A stretch of 64,000 nucleotides of DNA from Anatilimnocola aggregata (GTDB lineage Bacteria; Planctomycetota; Planctomycetia; Pirellulales; Pirellulaceae), in NCBI RefSeq assembly GCF_007747655.1, contig NZ_CP036274.1, positions 8,556,001 through 8,620,000 on the forward strand, in the 5' to 3' direction. The translations under genes were made by a program, and so were the position numbers. The notes under the pieces are model-generated. The model was not told where the DNA came from. It worked only from the letters and a program-made list of their open reading frames with translations, and ran no database searches. This document shows, piece after piece, positions 28,319 through 38,100 of this stretch (position 1 is its first letter; each line of letters begins with the position of its first letter).

Positions 28319-29014
28319 ATGATTCTGCTCGATTTAGCTATCGGACATGTTGCCATCGACGGTCACGAGCCTGAGATAAGATCGCGTCGATTGCAGTTGA
28401 ATTTTGTCTCGGCACCGATTGCGGCGCTCTTCCACCGCATGTTGCCGACGCCGTTCAAAATCAACTGCAACAAAATTGTTGTCGATCTCGTGTCATCGGC
28501 CTCTGGGGATTCTCGCCCAACGCATCAACTAAACGTCACCACGATCCCCTGGTCGTGGTCGCAGGCTGAATACGAGCATGCTTCTCCATTCGAACAGGAG
28601 CGGATGATCGCCAGGGGACTTCGTGACGCACTTGGCTGGGGAGCAAAATTTGAGAACTGGCCCGTGAGTGCGTTCGAAGCTGCCTACGTTGCCAGCGAAC
28701 TACTCCATTTCGTGAATGAGTGGCATCTGTTTCGCGGCCAGTGGTTCACCGCTCCCGATCGAAATCGGAAGGCCAGAGTGTTCAGCCGCTACGACGAGCA
28801 CGGCATTGCGCTCGAACTTGAAGTAGCCGAGAAGTCAACCAACTACACGCACGTCACGAGGTATCCTCTCACGCAGATTACCTCGGGCATGTACGGCTTG
28901 CACTGCGTGGCAAAATCGCTGAAGTGGATCTCGTCGAGCAAGATTCGGCTGGTGGGAATGACGCCATCTGAGTCGATCGATGTCGCAATCAAACTGAAAA
29001 CGCCGCGAAAGTAG
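28319..29014 (+). CDS. Hypothetical protein in repeat-flanked cassette
   Basis: 231 residues, soluble, no signal peptide or membrane segment. I do not recognise a family. The sequence is mixed alpha/beta, with aromatic-rich parts ('FVNEWHLFRGQWFTAP') and a C-terminal 'RLVGMTPSESIDVAIKLKTP'. It follows the DUF4304 gene in the same direction and ends 48 nt before the right 83-bp repeat. No close paralogue is visible in the window. Confidence 0.65.
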   Translation: MILLDLAIGHVAIDGHEPEIRSRRLQLNFVSAPIAALFHRMLPTPFKINCNKIVVDLVSSASGDSRPTHQLNVTTIPWSWSQAEYEHASPFEQERMIARGLRDALGWGAKFENWPVSAFEAAYVASELLHFVNEWHLFRGQWFTAPDRNRKARVFSRYDEHGIALELEVAEKSTNYTHVTRYPLTQITSGMYGLHCVAKSLKWISSSKIRLVGMTPSESIDVAIKLKTPRK

Positions 29015-29062
29015 AATCGGACCTGACGTATGGGGCAGAGTATGTGCGCCAATGGCAGTCCA

Positions 29063-29145
29063 GTGGCAAGATAGCCCTTGCTCCGCGAATGGCCTGGCTG
29101 AATCTGGCTACACTTCAGCACTGGCAGGATGCCAGTGGCATCCAA
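29063..29145 (+). repeat. 83-bp direct repeat, right copy
   Basis: Second copy of the repeat at 27734-27816, same orientation, about 89% identical. It contains a third copy of the family-2 palindrome at 29119-29137. Together the copies bound a 1.2-kb two-gene cassette. Confidence 0.8.
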
Positions 29146-29176
29146 AACAGTGCCAAGCCGATAGTGCTACCGACTG

Positions 29177-29491
29177 CTACTTGATCGATATGAATGCATC
29201 ATGCTTGTAGAAGAACATAAACGCATCCAGGAGTTCGTCTAGTGTCAGAACTGGTTTCTGTTGCTTTGCGTTGGCAACGATATCCTGACCACTGCTCACC
29301 CCTAGGGCATATCTCAGACAATTAGTTCGTGCGATATCCGGCTCCTCACCTTCTTCGTAATCATCTGCACTCCATACGGCGAGCGTTGAGTTCAAAGACC
29401 ACGGTTTGTTCGCTGGAAGGTAGATTGCTTCGTTCCACGGAAAGTCGTCCGGTGACTGAAGGAACTGCGACAAAGTAATCAATCTGTCCAC
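29177..29491 (-). CDS. Small acidic protein, DUF7716/immunity-like
   Basis: 104 residues, acidic, no signal peptide. 'IYLPANKPWSLNSTLAVWSADD' in the N-terminal half and 'QDIVANAKQQKPVLTLDELLDAFMFFYKHDAFI' in the C-terminal half resemble, from memory, the DUF7716 family of small proteins found among immunity genes. Start is GTG 29491 with AGGG upstream. It follows the RDD gene by 36 nt on the same strand and may be cotranscribed with it. Function unproven. Confidence 0.6.
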   Translation of the reverse strand: MDRLITLSQFLQSPDDFPWNEAIYLPANKPWSLNSTLAVWSADDYEEGEEPDIARTNCLRYALGVSSGQDIVANAKQQKPVLTLDELLDAFMFFYKHDAFISIK

Positions 29492-29527
29492 GATCGTAGC
29501 CCTGGCTCTCGGCCTCCATCCCAGTTT

Positions 29528-30070
29528 TTACCCCCGGATCACGCGGGTGCCGCTGAGGGTGTCGTGCCAACCGCGGGGTTCTTGGGAGGTGAGGAACGAG
29601 AAGGCTTCGAACGGGATGTAGCGGGCGGCGGTGCGGCCGAGGAATTGACCGATAGAGGGGCGACCGCCATCCATCGAGATGACCTTGGTGCCGGTGAGCA
29701 ACTTGCCGACCGTTTTCTGGCACAAAGCTTCGAGCAGAAAGAAATAGGAGAAGCCGACGATCAGTCCCAATAAGAAGCCCATGGCTTGTAAGGTGGCCTG
29801 GTCCTGCTCCGTAAACTGCCCACTACCCTTGGCGACCACGTAGACGATGCCCAGGACGACGCCAGCGCCGTAAGACAAGACGGTCAGTACGACGTTGTCG
29901 ATGATGAGATTCAGAAATCGTCGTATTCCTGACGCGTTTGGCGCGCTCGCGTCGGTGGCGATGGCCTCGACCGCGAACGTCGGATCTGCGCTGGGGCTGG
30001 CGTAAGGATTGGGAACTTGCTCACGATAAACTCTCACGTCTAGCAAAAGTACGAATACAACCTTTGCCAT
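29528..30070 (-). CDS. RDD-family membrane protein
   Basis: About 180 residues from ATG 30070. 'PNPYASPSADP' near the N-terminus is a frequent opening of planctomycete RDD-type proteins. The RDD core is present: 'ASGIRRFLNLIIDNVVLTVL' (RDD-like arginine/aspartates in helix 1), a second helix 'LQAMGFLLGLIVGFSYFFLLE', 'TVGKLLTGTKVISMDGGRPS', 'LGRTAARYIPFEAFSFL' and 'GWHDTLSGTRVI'. Role unknown; RDD proteins are proposed transporters or stress-related membrane proteins. In-frame sequence upstream to 30262 runs through the paired-palindrome element, so the longer start is unlikely. An internal GTG about 10 codons in is another possibility. Confidence 0.8.
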   Translation of the reverse strand: MAKVVFVLLLDVRVYREQVPNPYASPSADPTFAVEAIATDASAPNASGIRRFLNLIIDNVVLTVLSYGAGVVLGIVYVVAKGSGQFTEQDQATLQAMGFLLGLIVGFSYFFLLEALCQKTVGKLLTGTKVISMDGGRPSIGQFLGRTAARYIPFEAFSFLTSQEPRGWHDTLSGTRVIRG

Positions 30071-30143
30071 ACTGTAACACCTAAGAGCGGCGTTTGTAGT
30101 AGCACGCGCAGTTTGACTTACGTCGCAAAACCGCAAAAGGGGG

Positions 30144-30235
30144 GGGCAACAATGGGGTCGATTGTTGAACAGTGGATAGCGCAACTCTCGGGTTTGGCTG
30201 GGTGTTGGTGTCCAACTATCGAGTGATAGTTGGAC
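30144..30235 (-). repeat. 92-bp paired-palindrome element, copy 1 (upstream of RDD gene)
   Basis: Read on the minus strand: a 26-bp palindrome (arms GTCCAACTATC/GATAGTTGGAC, 30210-30235), a 39-nt spacer containing CAGCCAAACCCGAGAGTT, and a weaker 27-bp palindrome (arms GTTCAAC/GTTGCCC, 30144-30170). The arrangement, lengths and most spacer bases match 61996-62087. The RDD start codon lies 74 nt downstream in the same orientation. Confidence 0.8.
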
Positions 30236-30308
30236 AAGTTGGTTGAAATTGGTGCCACGCAAATCGGCGCAAGTGGAGTTTGGCTGGGATGACCACTGCG
30301 CAAACTAA

Positions 30309-30333
30309 AGGCCACATCGGGTGGATGTGGCCT
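30309..30333. repeat. REP-like palindrome, family 1 variant
   Basis: Arms AGGCCACATC and GATGTGGCCT around a 5-nt loop. Compared with the copies at 23001 and 23107 it differs by one T-to-C change in the left arm and the matching A-to-G change in the right arm, so pairing is kept. Confidence 0.75.
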
Positions 30334-30594
30334 GCTGGGTGCGCAGCAATCGCCTCTTCATCACGGCTAAAGATTCCGGCTAAAGCTACGGAGATGCCTG
30401 CAAGCGCATCGGTGGAGCGGCAGACGCGGTCGCGTTTGCCGCGGAGTTTATCTTTGAGAGACGTATCCCCTGGCAAGCCGGACACTGTCAAGCTTCGCAA
30501 CGTGCTGAAGTCTGGGGCGCCTGTCGCTGGCGGGTTCTAAAAACGGCACCGTATTGATCGCTATTGCCTGACACGGGATGTGGGCAGAACTCGG

Positions 30595-31215
30595 CTAATC
30601 GTCGTCGTTGCTGTGCTTCTTATCTGGGTCGCGCCAAAGGGGGTAATTGTCTTTGTCTCGCAGAAGAATTTCGCGATCGCCGAGGTACAAGGTCTTGGCA
30701 AGCAGCAGTGGCCGACCATTCACGACGATTCGTGAACCGGTTACCATCAGCTTATCGGTGATTTGCAAATCGAAGTCCGAATTGAACATATACTTGGTTG
30801 TGCCGGCCAGCACGTCAATGAAATCGCCACCCGGCTGAAGTTTGACAATGACTCCGGTGTGGTCTCCGTCGAGCCTGACGTACCTCTTGCCCAGGACTAC
30901 GTCGCGGATCGTAATTTCGGTCGCAGGATCGTAACGAAGGTCGAGATCCGGAGTGACTCGGTTAGCTGCGGTGACCGTTGGTCTGTCGGGGCCAGTGCGA
31001 TCGACAATCGTGACCCGCTTGATGTCGCCTGGCTGCGGCGCGTTCACGACGACTCGTTGCGGTACGGGCCCCACCGCTGGTACGACGTCATTCTCGCGGA
31101 ACACCTCGTGGTCGAACACGGCCTGAGGTTCGGGTGTCATTGGCCGGTCGCAACCTACGGATGCCAGAGAAATTGAAGCAATCAGCGTCGTAATTGCGGT
31201 TATGGATGCGCGCAT
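30595..31215 (-). CDS. Hypothetical lipoprotein
   Basis: 206 residues. ATG 31215 is preceded by a perfect AGGAGG, which decides the start over an in-frame codon at 31263. The signal peptide ends in lipobox ASVGC, so a lipoprotein is predicted. The mature part is mostly beta: 'ITIRDVVLGKRYVRLDGDHT', 'VIVKLQPGGDFIDVLAGTTK', 'KLMVTGSRIVVNGRPLLLAK'. The C-terminus is charged ('DPDKKHSNDDD'). No known family recognised. Confidence 0.7.
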   Translation of the reverse strand: MRASITAITTLIASISLASVGCDRPMTPEPQAVFDHEVFRENDVVPAVGPVPQRVVVNAPQPGDIKRVTIVDRTGPDRPTVTAANRVTPDLDLRYDPATEITIRDVVLGKRYVRLDGDHTGVIVKLQPGGDFIDVLAGTTKYMFNSDFDLQITDKLMVTGSRIVVNGRPLLLAKTLYLGDREILLRDKDNYPLWRDPDKKHSNDDD

Positions 31216-31643
31216 ATCAAAACCTCCTGCTGGCAGTGCTACTCGCGGTAGTGTGTAACTCACCTATCCCACGGGTAGCAACTGACGGAAAGGGTTAGCA
31301 ACTCTCGTTCCGTTTTTCGCTGGGGTTCGCAAATGTTAAGTCGGAAGTGGAAGTTGGAAGGCACCTCTGCCGCGCGGACGCGGCGGCTGCCGTTGGGCAA
31401 TTCCATCTTTATGCGTGAAGTGGACTCCGTTTTTCGGACCACGGGGATAGATGGTGAAAGGGAGTTGGATCGACGAGAACTGTAGGCAGCGCGTCGTCGC
31501 CTAAATGTTCAATTGCTTGGCTGCCGGAACTCTCGTTGGCCTCCTTCGTGAAATGCCGAATCACTATGAACTCGGTTAGTTATATATCCGACGCAACCAA
31601 GCGATTGATGACTTCACCATGCCTGCGGAACTGCGGTCGGCCT
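31216..31643. other. Gene-free stretch beside transposase remnant
   Basis: 428 nt in which I see no credible gene or tRNA. It carries the upstream region of the lipoprotein gene and lies immediately 3' of the truncated transposase, so part of it may be decayed insertion-sequence DNA. Confidence 0.4.
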
Positions 31644-31970
31644 TTATTCAGATGGAACGAGCACCTGCTGAATCCAGGTAGGAAAGGCTTTGGAAAATGA
31701 CGACAGATCGCACTTGGCCAAAGACCGACAGATCGTCGTCGCATGGGGCGGCTGCTCTCGATCGAAGCCCAGCGGTTCGCGAAGCTGTTCCCAATGCTCG
31801 GTCGCCCAGCGATTGAGAACCTCCATCTCTCGGATACGTGCGAGCAGTCCTAAAAGCACCAAAGCCAGGATGCTCTCGATCGGATGCCGAACACCATGCG
31901 GCTTCCGCGGATCTTTCACCTGTGCAATCACCCGAACCAATGACTCCATCGCAATCATGGGCGACCTCAT
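31644..31970 (-). pseudogene. Truncated ISAs1-type transposase (N-terminal fragment)
   Basis: 108 residues matching only the N-terminal associated domain of ISAs1-type DDE transposases: 'VKDPRKPHGVRHPIESILALVLLGLLA', 'MEVLNRWATEHWEQLREPLGF', 'PPHATTICRSLAKCDLSSFS'. Full-length proteins are about 370 residues, and the catalytic DDE domain is absent here. A 7-bp inverted repeat (ATTGCAG/CTGCAAT) overlaps the start codon. A remnant of an insertion sequence between the lipoprotein and the giant gene. Confidence 0.72.
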
Positions 31971-32152
31971 TGCAGAATGTCTCCCTGCAATGAAACCCGC
32001 GCTACCGCAGACTCACCCACTACCCAACCATAGCCCGCAAAGTTCGCTTAGAAGACTTCGCAGGTCGCCTGCCAAAAGGTGCTGCCTGCACTTCTCCACC
32101 GCAGGACGATGCGCGCGAACGACGAAGCTATCCAGACTCATCGCAGTAGAGA

Positions 32153-35100
32153 TTAGATCAGTCGGACGTCAGGTCCTGTGGCGGGGTTGTTGAAGTCGTT
32201 GGGGCCGGGGGCGGTGAGGGATTCGTCGGCCATGTCGGCGGCGTCCCAGCTGAAGAGGTCGCTGCCGTTGCCGCCCCAGGCGTCGTCGTCCGAGCCGTCG
32301 GGCGCGATGATGGGGAGCAGGGCAAGCACTTCGGGCGGTGGTGCAGCGGCGTTGGAGTTCAGCTGCCAGGCCGTCAGGAGTGCGAGCAGGGCTGCATCGT
32401 TATCCATTGGGTCGCTGTAGGTGTTCGCCGCATAGGTCATCGTGTTGGGAGCCGAAGTCCAGGTGCTGTTCTCTTCACCACCCAGCCCACCGGTGATCAG
32501 CAGGTCGTTGCCGTCCCCACCCGAGAGCGTGTCGCTCCCCGTGCCACCGATTAGCACGTTGTTCCCCGAGTGACCCAGCAGCCAATCGTTACCGTCGCCG
32601 CCCGACAGCAGGTCGTTGCCGCTGTTGCCTTGCAGCGTATCGTTGCCGCTGTAGCCATACACCCGGTCGTCTCCGGCCCCGGCATCGACGCTGTCGTTAC
32701 CAGCCCCGGCATGGATGTAGTCGTTGCCCCCACCGGAGTTCACCACGTCGTGGCCACCACCGGCATAGATCACGTCGGCTCCGTTGCCCGAACTGATCGA
32801 GTCGTTACCGTCGTTCGGGCCTTGGAAGTCCTGCGGAGTCGGGTCGCCCGGATTCGTCGGCGCGTTATCCCCCCAGATCACGTTCTGGCCTTCGCCACCT
32901 GTGATCTGATCGTTCCCGTCGCCACCCACCAGCCAGTCGTTGTTCGAGCCCCCCGCCAGCGAATCGTTGCCCGCTTCGCCATAGAACACGGCCGGGATCT
33001 TGGCCGTGGTCTGCGACATCGTGTCGACTCCGTTGCCGCCGTACAGCACGGCCTTGCCCGGCACGTTGTAGTTCATGATCGCGCCGCCGATGCGCACCCG
33101 CACCTGATGCGGAAGCGCGGCCGTGGCATTGGCCGAGATCTGCATCAGGTCGTTCCCCGTGGTCCCGCGGCCGAACACGTCGCCGATCTGCACGCCCGTC
33201 AGCTTGCCGTTGTCGACCAGGTTGAGGTCTTCGATGCTGACCCAACTGAAGGGGGCCGTGTTGGCGCTGAGGACGTTCCCCGACGAACCGGCTCCCACGA
33301 TCATCGCCGTGTTCTTCGGCACGTCCGTGACATCCAGGTTCAGCACATCGCCGACCGTATCGCCGGCCTGATTGAGCGCCGGTACCGGATCGCCACCGTC
33401 GATGAAGATGGTGCTTCCCCCCGCAGTCGCGGCCGTGGTCGGACGAATCAGCCGCGTCGTGGCGGGGACGGCTAGGCCCACGTGCATGGCTCCCGTGTTC
33501 CCGATGACCGGGGCCGGAGTTTCGCCGAAGATATCTTCACCATCGTTGCCGTACAGACTGATCGTCCCCACGCCGCTGGCCACGCGGGTGAACGGTAGCT
33601 CCGTCACCGGGGTGACCCCGCCCCATTGGTTCGACGTGAAGAGGAGGAACTGATCGTCGCCGTCGAAACCACGCAGGGCCACCGTGTTCAGGTCGTGCGG
33701 CACATTGGTCGGGGTGAACCGGCCGTCGATCGTGTCGCCCCCTTGCGTGCCCGTGTAATCGAAGCTGTCGATGTTGCGGAACGTCACCCCGCTGGCGTTG
33801 ATTCCCGTCACCGCATAGTCCGCATTCATCCCGCCGGCTGCAGCAATCAGCACGTTCGGGTCAGCGGTCGTGTCACCACTGTCGATGATGAACAACTGAT
33901 CGTTGTTGTTCGCTAGGTTGGCGTCTTCTCCGTCGACCACCACCGGGCCGGCAATGTCGTCGACCGTCAGGCCCGGACCCGCGAGGAAGAACTGATCGCT
34001 GCCCAGACCACCGAGCAGCGTGACCAGTCCGGTGTTCGAACTGGTGCTAAGGACGCGGAGCGTATCGGCGAGGCCGTCGTCCGTTGGACCACCGAAGCCG
34101 GTCGGATTGCTGCCGTCGAGCACGATGGTCGGGTTATTCGTCTGACCGCTGCCGAAGCTGGTCAGCGTCAGCGTGTCGCTGCCCCGCAGGCCGTAGACTT
34201 CGAAGCTGCTGAAGTTATCGCCGCTGAAGTCGAACGGCGTGTAACCGGTCGGCTGGACGCGGGTCTCACCACCACCGTTATCGGTCGTGTTGATCGTGTT
34301 GCCTGACAGGTCGCCCAAGATCTGCAGCCCACCGGCCGTGGCATTGAAGCCCGCCCGATTCACTTCGCTGACGCTGGTGAAGTAGGTGATCAGCGTGTTC
34401 GCCGGATTGGTCGTGCTGATCTCGCCGTCGTTCGCAGCAGTTCCCGAGCCACTGCCGATGCCGTACACCTGGGCGGTGCTGGCCAATCCCAGGTTGAACG
34501 TCAGCACATCGGTGCCTGCACCGCCGGTGAACAAGAACTCCGGCGTCCCCACCACGTTTGGATTATTCGTTACCCCAGGCACCGTGCCGACGAAGTCGGG
34601 CAGGCCCGTGCCGGTGTCGAACACTTCGACCGAGTCGTTCTGCCCGCCGCCGCGAATCTCCAGCGAGTTGATCGTGGCCAGGGTGCCGGTGTAGAAGTTG
34701 CCGGTGACCGGGCCCGTCCCCAGGCGATTGATCACCAGGTCGGCTCCGACCCGCTGCATCGTGAGTTGATTGTTGACCCCGTTATAGACCGGCGTGAGAT
34801 CAATCAGCAGGTTCAGCGGACCGCCGGTCACGTCCTGCTCTTCGATGCTGACGTAGGTCACCGGGTCGAGCGCCGGATTGGCGGTCGGCGCGAACGAGAA
34901 GCCGCCGCTCCCCACGTCGCTGACCGTTTGCACGGTGAGTGCCGGGACCGTGATCACCAGGCGATCGCCGTCGGCCGTGCCGTGCGGCGCGTTGCCGTTC
35001 ACGCTGAACGAGGTCGTTGTCTGCGGGTCGAAGTCGAACGTGTCGTAGTCGTCGCCGCCGTTTAAGAACGTCGTGCCAGCGCCGCCGTTGACAGTGATCA

Positions 35101-38100
35101 CACCATTGATCGTCACCGTCCCACCGCTTCCCGGCGCAACTTCTCCGACTCCATTCGACTCCCCATCGCCCGCATCCACATTCACGGTCACCTGCGTCGC
35201 CGCCGTCACATCTCCATTCAACAACGCATCGTCACCCGCATTGAGCGTCACACTGCCACCGGAGGAGGTGATGTTGAAGGTAACGGGAAGCGTGAGATTG
35301 TCGGTAGCCCCTGCATCGCCGGTGCTGAGGACAATATCGCCGGTCGCATTGACGCTGCTGGTTCCCGAACCGGTGACCGTGCCGATGGTGAGCGCGTCCA
35401 GGTCCGTGTAGTTGAGCGTGCCCGTGACGTTGGCGGCCAGGGTGGCAACGTTGTTGGCCGCATTGGTCAACGTGACATTGCCAGTGACCAGTAGTTCCAA
35501 GCCGCCAGCGGTAATGTCATCGCCGGCAATCTGAGTGACTGTGCCGATCACCGCCAGAGTCAAGTCGCCAGCGCCCAGGGCCACATCGTCGTCGAGCAGC
35601 AAGTTGCCGCCGAGTGTGGAGAGTCGCACGTCGTTGCCGCTGCTGGTGATGCCGCTGACACTGTTACCGAGCACATCCACGGTGCCCACCGTCAGAGCGT
35701 TCACATCGGTATAGCTAATCGTCCCCGTGACATTGGCGGCAATCGTCGTTACATCATTGCTGGGGTTATTGAGCGTGAACGGCCCGGCCCCCGTCAGTTG
35801 CAAGCCGGTGGCGGTGATGGCCGCGGTCTGGGTTACGGCCGCACTCGAATCAATCCGGAAGTCACCTGCTCCGGTCGCTACCGGCTGGCTGATCGTCAGC
35901 CCTGCGCTATGCAGCGCCACATCTGCCGTGCTGGTGATGCCGACCGTGTTGACGGTGCCGACAATCAGACCGGTCGAGTCGGTGTAGTCGATAGTATCCG
36001 TGGTATTGGCGGCAAGCGTGCCGACATTGTTGGCGGCATTGTTCAAGGTAAACGAGCCCGCACCAAGCAGTTCCAAGCCGCCGGTGGTGGTGATGGCTCC
36101 GGTCTGGGTGACCGCGCCCCCCGCGCTGAGGCTGATGTTGCCACTGCCGCTAATGAGACCGCCGGCACTGATCTCTACGCCGTTGGTTTCAGTAATAAAG
36201 ATGTTGCCCGTGGTAGTAACAACCGCGCTAAGGTTAGCCACGTTAGTCAGCAGTCGGTCAGCCAATGTGCCGATGCCGGCATTGGCGGTGGCAACGAGCG
36301 AGGTAGCGACGACATCGGTAGTGGCGGCACCTGGTGAAGTTATCGCGCCGAGGTTGGCATCCAGATCGACGGAGCCCGTCACGTCGGTGACGGTCAGCGT
36401 GCCGCCATTCAATATGATCGATTGGGAATCGATCTCGATATCGACAGTGGCAGCCAAAGCGTCGCCGGTGAATCTGACGTTGCCGTCTACTCGAACGAAG
36501 TCAGTCCCTGTGCCCGTCTCAATCTGCAAGCGGGCGTTCGCGTGCAGATTGTCAGCACTGGTAACAATGACTGAGTCGTCGCCGTCGTTGGCAGTCGTGT
36601 CAATGACCAGCAAGTCGTTGTTGAAGAAGTGACCGGACTCGATCAAGGTGGCGGTCAGGCCAGTGGTGCCAGTGACGACCAAGGCATCGATCGTTCCTGT
36701 GGCCGAGTCTTTGCCGTTGGTGATAGTCAGCGCGTCGTTGGTGCTGGCTGCCGGAGTGGCCAGCGTCGCGACCGCCATGCCGCTGATGTCGACAGGTTCC
36801 AGGTCGGCGAACGTGATTGTGCCACCTGTTGCGCCAGCGACGGTGACAACGCCACTTCCAAAAGTGGTGGCGCTCGGAGTGTAGGTGGTGCTCAGCGTGC
36901 GGACCAAGCGAGTGTCTTCGACCACGAGCACGTCGCCAAACGTCTGCGGGGGATTAAATGGAGGTTGGTTCGGTGTAACCAGCGGATCATTGGCTTGCGT
37001 TCCGCCGTCATAAACGATGCCGCCACTTGGAATCGGATCGGGTGATACATCGCTGTACTGGACAATTAATATGTCATCACCGCCCGCACCGAGGACATTG
37101 AGCGCGGGAATGGGGCTGACGAAGTTTGCGGTGATAGTGCCGTTGGTATTCGTGCGAGTGACAGTAAATGTGGTGCCGTCGCCAGTGACGACAAACGTAT
37201 CGGCCAGATGCGTTCCAGCCAAGAGCGGCTGGCTGCTAAGCACTACGTCGTTTCCATCCCCACCGGCATAGCTGATGAACAGGCTTTGCCCATTCAGGGT
37301 TACGGCAGAACCTTCGGGCAGCTGATCGAAGGTGCCAACAACTGGATCTGCCCCGTTGTTTGTGATGAGTACAATTTGTTGCAGCGTTCCAGGATTCGGA
37401 ACAAATGAGCCAATCACTTGCAACTCGGCTCCGCCCAAGTCGACCACGCCGGTCACTTGAGTTTGGTCGTGCTGTGTTCCTGGTGTGAGGCCGTTGATTT
37501 CAAACTGCGCAGTGTTCTGAACGACGCTGAACCAGGATGTCGTGTTGCTAAGTTCGTTGGCCACGACCACGCCCGGCAAACCGAATGGACTGGCCGCAGC
37601 AGGAATGAAGGTGATGCCTTCCGGAGCGAAGTCGGTTCCGCCAGCCATGTAGTCAACGTATACGGGCTTCAGCGGATCGGTGATATCGAAAACGGCTAAT
37701 CCACCGGTTCGTTCTAAGCCAACGAAAGCCAGCGTGCGTCCTCCGACGACTCCCAGTGTGACGGCTTCCGGCTCAGGACCTTTGTTATCGCTACGGGTGT
37801 CAAACGAACCGGGGGAACTATCTTGGTTGCTGTTGAAGAGGGTTGGAATGAGCTGTGCGGTGATTCGCTCCAGCTGGTCGCCGCTGTCCCACACTAGCGC
37901 GCCGCTGGCATCCCAAATGCTGAACGAGCGGGCACCGAAGAGATCAATCCGTTCGTAGGCCGCATCGCCATCCAAATTGCCGGTGGCGCTACTTACCGTC
38001 AAACGCCCCAAGTTCTGATTCAGCTTGAGTGTGCTGGCGTTGGGAAACACCGCGGTATCGAGACCATATCCCCCATTGCCGACGCGAATCTCTTCCACGA

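Larger units (their letters stand above)
30071..30594. other. Gene-free region with two repeat types
   Basis: 524 nt without a credible gene. It contains the paired-palindrome element (30144-30235), a variant family-1 palindrome (30309-30333) and a short direct duplication of CGGCTAAAG around 30364-30385. A second degenerate copy of the element spacer (GTTTGGCTG with GCGCAAGTGGA before it) lies at about 30269-30288. Confidence 0.6.

Noticed and set aside
32460-32990. Regularly spaced short DNA repeats that could suggest a CRISPR array
   Set aside because: The repeats encode RTX-type GGxGxD nonapeptides in one open frame, vary at third positions and have no unique spacers.
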